Source of the DNA: Burkholderiales bacterium
GTDB lineage: Bacteria > Pseudomonadota > Gammaproteobacteria > Burkholderiales > SG8-39
Length of the DNA: 9,969 bases
Direction of reading: 5' to 3'
Assembly (NCBI GenBank): GCA_029266935.1
Contig: JAQSVY010000092.1
Coordinates: forward strand, 1 to 9,969
Positions 6,748-9,969 of the stretch are shown one piece after another; the first letter of the stretch is position 1; every line of letters begins with the position of its first letter. The notes under the pieces were generated by a model. That model saw only the letters and a list, made by a program, of their open reading frames with translations. It was not told where the DNA came from and did no database searches. The translations under genes and the position numbers were made by a program.

Positions 6748-7709
6748 CAGGTGCGCTCCACGACCCGGCCGAAAAAGCCTTGCGGTCGCAAGATGACGAT
6801 CAGCAGGAAACAGACGAAGATCGCGGTGTTCTGCAGCTGTGTCGGGAGGACGAGCGTCGAGAGCTGCTGCACGAGGCCAATGGTCATGCCACCCCAGAAG
6901 GCCCCGAGGATGCTGCCCATGCCGCCAAGCACGACGCCGGCATACATGATGATAACGAATTCGAGCCCAACGAAGGGATGGAACGGGTAGTTCGTGGCCA
7001 GCAGCCCGCCGGCAAGCGCCGTGATGCAGGTGCCGATGGCGAAGGCGATGCGGTAGGCCCGGTCGACGTCGATGCCCATGTAGGTCGAGGCCTCGGGATT
7101 GTCGGCAGCGGCGCGCAGCGAGCGCCCAAGGCGGCTGCGCGTGATGACGAGCCATAAGCCGAGGATGGCGAGGACCGAGAATAGTGCGGCTAGCCCGCGT
7201 CCCTTGTTGATGAAGACGCTGACGAAATCGCCCCAGAACGGCCCGATCTCCCAGGCGGCGCTGGACAGCGGGGTCCGGATCGACACGAGCTGCGAGCCGA
7301 ACAGGACCTGGCTGCCGTTCTGCAGCACGAGGGCGATGCCGAGCGTGAGGATCAGCTGGGCGTAGTGGCCCTCGCCTTCGAGCCCCGCCGTGCGTGCGCC
7401 CGTCACGCGCGAGATGAGCAGCCGGTGGATCAGGTAGCCGAAGAGGAGCAGGACGGGCGCGGCTAGCAGGATGGCGACATACGGGCCGATTGTCGCGCCG
7501 AACAGGTTGTTGACGCCGAGGCCGACTAGGATGAAGAAGGCCACGTACATGCCGAGCATCATGAAGTCGCCCTGGGCGAAGTTGATGACCCGCATGATCC
7601 CGAAGATCATCGCAAGGCCGACGCACATAAGCCCGTAGATCGCGCCGACGAGGAGCCCCGCGGCAAGCGCCTGCAGGAACCCTTCGAGGAGGATCTGCGG
7701 CTCCGTCAT
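6747..7709 (-). CDS. livH: LivH-type ABC transporter permease
   Basis: The 320-residue integral membrane protein is the LivH partner of the LivM half of the fusion. It begins MTEPQILLEGFLQAL and carries the family hallmark GLAMIFGIMRVINFAQGDF (residues 31-49). Further hydrophobic helices follow at about 50-66, 74-98, 117-131, 173-190 and 219-239, and the final ones lie at 250-312. The cytoplasmic coupling loop RSRLGRSLRAAADNPEAST (191-209) contacts the ATPases. GVVLGGMGSILGAFWGG (258-274) and the ending LRPQGFFGR (307-315) are also typical. Length fits the family (about 290-320). The ATG at 7709 has only a weak GGTCGGAAG upstream; initiation may depend on translation of the preceding prpD-like gene, whose alternative frame ends in an ATGA overlap with this start. 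The end overlaps the livM-livG start by one base. Confidence 0.93.
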   Translation of the reverse strand: MTEPQILLEGFLQALAAGLLVGAIYGLMCVGLAMIFGIMRVINFAQGDFMMLGMYVAFFILVGLGVNNLFGATIGPYVAILLAAPVLLLFGYLIHRLLISRVTGARTAGLEGEGHYAQLILTLGIALVLQNGSQVLFGSQLVSIRTPLSSAAWEIGPFWGDFVSVFINKGRGLAALFSVLAILGLWLVITRSRLGRSLRAAADNPEASTYMGIDVDRAYRIAFAIGTCITALAGGLLATNYPFHPFVGLEFVIIMYAGVVLGGMGSILGAFWGGMTIGLVQQLSTLVLPTQLQNTAIFVCFLLIVILRPQGFFGRVVERT

Positions 7710-7719
7710 CTTCCGACCG

Positions 7720-9009
7720 CTAGCGTTCCGATTGCGCAGAGACGGATGACCTCGCCCGCGTCCTCGCTCGCTTCGAGGCCGTCGACCGCTGTCTCGATCC
7801 GCGCGGCGCCGTCGGCACGGTGGCACCCTGCCGGGCCGGATAGGCGGCGGTGAATTGGGGATCTGTCGCGAGCGTGGTCGCGGCGACCAACCGGTCGATC
7901 TCGGGATCATCGAGCAGCCGGTAGTTCCCCTCCGCGATCTCGCCCCGCGCGAAGGTCGCGGCCACGCCGAAAGCGATGCTCATCTTGGCCTGCAGGGCAC
8001 GCCGGAACGGGCCCTTCCCGTCGCAGCCCGGATAGCGCACCGCGGCATCCGACACGCGCACGTCGATGTGGCGGATGCGATGGCTGTCGAGCTGCGTCTC
8101 GCGCGTGATCGCGAGCGCAACTTGGCAGGGCGTCTGCGCGTAGTTGCAGGCCGGAACCGGCTTGTTGAACACGGCTGAGATCTCGGCCTCTCCGCTAGGG
8201 AAGAGCTCGATCGCGCCCGCCAGCGGCTTACGCGCGAAGGCGGCGAACATGCCAGCCTCGCCTTCGAATATCGCAGGCGAGCCCTGCGCTCCGGCCGCGG
8301 CCAGCGCCACGCAGGTCAGGGCGTTGCGCGCGGCGAAGCCGGGATGGAAGTACATGTCGTCCGAGCCGGTGTGCGGCCATTGGTTGAGGCCGCTGGCGGT
8401 ATTGACCGCGAAGGCAATGGCATTGGCGGTCGGCCCCGCATTGAGGCCCGACAGCCGTGCGCCGGCCGCGGCCGCAGCGAGTGGGCCGACGAGCCCGGTC
8501 GGTCGGAAAAGCCGGGCAAGGTCGGCCGTCATGAGTCGTCGTCCGACGCGACCTCCGATCTCGTAGCCAGTGATCGCGGCGGCGAGGAGGTCGGCGCCAT
8601 GGACGGGCCGTGTCTCGGCCGCAACCAGGACGGTGGGCCAGACCACGACGCCGAGATGGGTCACGCTGCCGGTATGCATGTCCTCGCGCACGAGCCCGTG
8701 CCCGAGCACGGCGTTGGCGAAGACTGCGTCGGATGGCGTCGCCCGCACGCTCGTGCCAATGATGGTGGCGGCGCCCGCCTGCTTCACCGCGGCGTCGCAA
8801 GCCTGGCGGCTCCAAGGCAGATCGCGCGCCTCGAAGGCGCAGGAGAGGAAGTCGAGAAGACAGGTCTTGGTCTTCGCTATGACCTCGGTGGGGAAGGTGC
8901 GCGGCGCGAGCACCTCCTCGGCCAGTCGGCGCGCGACGGGCAGATCGGGCGGCGAGACGCCTTTTCCCTGCTCCGCCCAGGCGAGGTCGTGGTGCAGGAG
9001 TTCAGCCAC
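7720..9009 (-). CDS. MmgE/PrpD family protein, apparently frameshifted at the C-terminus
   Basis: The 429-residue frame belongs to the MmgE/PrpD family, which includes 2-methylcitrate dehydratase and cis-aconitate decarboxylase. Family marks include LLDFLSCAF (residues 51-59), ANAVLGHGLVREDMHTGSVTH (98-118, with the conserved H-x-x-x-x-D/H region), the AITGYEIGGRVGR helix (145-157), FHPGFAARNA (221-230) and the FEGEAGMFAAF segment (248-258). The start is a GTG at 9009 with GGTGGAG upstream; it overlaps the end of the reductase gene by eight bases. After residue 398 (QGATV) the translation becomes a run of Arg, Ser and Thr. The adjacent frame instead reads DGAARIETAVDGLEASEDAG, then EVIRLCA, like a normal PrpD C-terminus, and ends at 7706 with an ATGA overlap on livH. 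A one-base loss, perhaps with a small deletion, near 7815-7821 is the likely cause. Substrate is unknown. Confidence 0.88.
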   Translation of the reverse strand: MAELLHHDLAWAEQGKGVSPPDLPVARRLAEEVLAPRTFPTEVIAKTKTCLLDFLSCAFEARDLPWSRQACDAAVKQAGAATIIGTSVRATPSDAVFANAVLGHGLVREDMHTGSVTHLGVVVWPTVLVAAETRPVHGADLLAAAITGYEIGGRVGRRLMTADLARLFRPTGLVGPLAAAAAGARLSGLNAGPTANAIAFAVNTASGLNQWPHTGSDDMYFHPGFAARNALTCVALAAAGAQGSPAIFEGEAGMFAAFARKPLAGAIELFPSGEAEISAVFNKPVPACNYAQTPCQVALAITRETQLDSHRIRHIDVRVSDAAVRYPGCDGKGPFRRALQAKMSIAFGVAATFARGEIAEGNYRLLDDPEIDRLVAATTLATDPQFTAAYPARQGATVPTAPRGSRQRSTASKRARTRARSSVSAQSER

Positions 9010-9895
9010 GGATCTCCACCCCCGCCCATTCCTCGATCAGCTTTGCCAGGCAGGTGAAATCCGAATGGGATCCGTATTTCGCGTTGGTGATCGCGAGGAT
9101 CTCCCGCACCATCCCCCCGGCCAACATGGGCACGCCCATGGCCTCAGCCTCGTCGACACAGAGGCGCACGTCCTTGTAGGAGAGCCCGGTCGCGAAGCCG
9201 AAATCGAACGTGCCCGGCAGGATCGAGCGCGGGACCTTGTCCGTCGTAGCCGTGTTGCGCCCGGTGCTCGCATTGAGCACATCGTTCATCACGCGCGGGT
9301 TGACGCCTGCCTTGACGCCCATCGCGAGCGCTTCGGCCGCGACGATGATCGCCGCGGCGGCCATCATGTTGTTGCCGAGCTTCACCACCTGGGCGAGGCC
9401 GGGCTTCTCGCCGATGTAGAAGATCTTTCCGAACACCTCGAGGATCGGCCGGACGCGCTCGAAGCTCTCCTTCGGGCAGGACACCATCAGCGCGAGCGTG
9501 CCGTTCACCGCGCCCTTGATGCCGCCGCTCACCGGGCAATCGACCCATTGAATGCGCTTCGCCGCAAGGCCCGCCGCGATCCGCTTGGCGGTCGCCGGAC
9601 CCGTCGTCGACATGTCGAGCATCACCTCGGCCTTGGAGCCCTCGACGATGCCGCCGGGGCCGATGCCGGCGCTCTCCACGATCGGCGGGGTCGGCAGGCT
9701 CGTGAGCACGATCTCGGCGGCCGAGGCGACCTCGGCTGCCGAGCTCGCGCGTTTGGCGCCGCGCGCCACGAGCGGCGCGAGGGCTTCGTCGCTGACGTCA
9801 TAGATGGTCAGCTGATAGCCGGCGTCGAGCAGCCGGCCGGCCATCGGCCCGCCCATGCGACCCAGACCGACGAAGCCCAGGCGTTCCAAGGTCAT
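9002..9895 (-). CDS. NAD(P)-dependent beta-hydroxyacid dehydrogenase (3-hydroxyisobutyrate dehydrogenase family)
   Basis: The 297-residue protein has the Rossmann nucleotide motif GFVGLGRMGGPMA (residues 7-19), with the aspartate of YDVS (32-35) suggesting NAD preference. It has the substrate-binding motif DCPVSGG (119-125), the catalytic lysine segment KLGNNMM (172-178, Lys172) and the C-terminal KDVRLCVDEA (241-250). These define the 3-hydroxyisobutyrate, tartronate-semialdehyde and 6-phosphogluconate-like reductase superfamily, which oxidises beta-hydroxy acids or reduces semialdehydes. Length fits (about 295). The ATG at 9895 (MTLERLGF) has AGGAG ten bases upstream; the upstream GTG at 9934 would overlap the preceding gene and add an uncharacteristic Ser/Pro tail. 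It is followed with an eight-base overlap by the prpD-like gene. Exact substrate cannot be read from the sequence. Confidence 0.93.
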   Translation of the reverse strand: MTLERLGFVGLGRMGGPMAGRLLDAGYQLTIYDVSDEALAPLVARGAKRASSAAEVASAAEIVLTSLPTPPIVESAGIGPGGIVEGSKAEVMLDMSTTGPATAKRIAAGLAAKRIQWVDCPVSGGIKGAVNGTLALMVSCPKESFERVRPILEVFGKIFYIGEKPGLAQVVKLGNNMMAAAAIIVAAEALAMGVKAGVNPRVMNDVLNASTGRNTATTDKVPRSILPGTFDFGFATGLSYKDVRLCVDEAEAMGVPMLAGGMVREILAITNAKYGSHSDFTCLAKLIEEWAGVEIRG

Positions 9896-9930
9896 TTGCG
9901 GTTTGCTCCTGGCGGTCGGGGAAGCCGGGC

Positions 9931-9969
9931 TCACGGGCCCGCGATGGTGATGCCGCCGTCGATCTTGAG
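9931..9969 (-). CDS. C-terminal end of a short-chain dehydrogenase/reductase, truncated by window edge
   Basis: The last 12 codons of an upstream gene read LKIDGGITIAGP and stop with TGA at 9931-9933. The DGG followed by a hydrophobic strand is the usual C-terminal signature of classical SDR enzymes (for example FabG-like oxidoreductases). It lies 35 bases upstream of the reductase start at 9895, in the same direction, and so probably belongs to the same operon. The match is short, so the family call is tentative. Confidence 0.6.
   Translation of the reverse strand, partial: LKIDGGITIAGP

Noticed and set aside
6748..7626. Upstream extension of the livM-livG frame to 7626, giving an 891-residue protein
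   Set aside because: The first 293 residues are an Arg/His/Pro-rich shadow of livH on the same strand in another frame. The permease family start, RBS and TGATG overlap all point to 6747.
8344..9057. A 237-codon plus-strand frame antisense to the prpD-like gene
   Set aside because: Shadow of the real gene: Gly/Arg/Glu-rich with no motif, and it also runs into the reductase gene.
1..9969. CRISPR arrays, tRNA or rRNA genes, toxin-antitoxin or phage defence genes
   Set aside because: I looked for regular repeats, cloverleaf-like segments and small paired genes and saw none. The only mobile-DNA signal is the lone serine recombinase.

Overview
The window is GC-rich DNA (roughly two-thirds G+C by eye) with tight Shine-Dalgarno-led operons. 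Its LivFGHM-type ABC transporter genes and catabolic genes are most like those of an Alphaproteobacterium, such as the Rhizobiales or Rhodospirillales. That assignment is inferred from protein style only; no rRNA or taxonomic marker is present.

Layout: (1) 1-373, plus strand: the 3' end of a livF-type ATPase gene belonging to a transporter outside the window. (2) 493-1101, plus strand: a stand-alone small serine recombinase. (3) 1102-1710: about 600 bases with no convincing gene, holding a few short repeats. (4) 1711-9969, minus strand: one long co-directional gene cluster, read from right to left. It runs: C-terminus of an SDR dehydrogenase (edge), 3-hydroxyisobutyrate dehydrogenase-family reductase, MmgE/PrpD-family protein, livH permease, a livM-livG fusion, livF, a Tat-type substrate-binding protein, a carboxymuconolactone decarboxylase-family protein, and a frameshifted metallo-beta-lactamase-fold lactonase-like gene.

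The minus-strand cluster reads as an import-and-catabolism operon. The binding protein, LivH, LivM-LivG and LivF make a complete HAAT-family ABC importer. It is embedded among enzymes expected to act on small organic acids or lactones: a beta-hydroxyacid dehydrogenase, a PrpD-like dehydratase or isomerase, an SDR, a CMD-fold protein and a lactonase-like hydrolase. HAAT importers carry many substrates besides branched-chain amino acids, so the cargo here is probably a carboxylic, aromatic or lactone carbon source; the sequence does not name it. Genes from the reductase through livF overlap or nearly abut, which suggests translational coupling.

Two genes look broken by single-base frame changes. 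The lactonase-like gene loses its last conserved His/Asp motif (GHD) to a frame change near 1860. The prpD-like gene leaves its expected frame near 7817; restoring it creates an ATGA stop/start overlap with livH. These are either real decay or sequencing errors. I did not find a clearly new biological system. The most interesting items are the LivM-LivG fusion, the two frame breaks, and the unassigned catabolic operon next to a recombinase-bearing junction.
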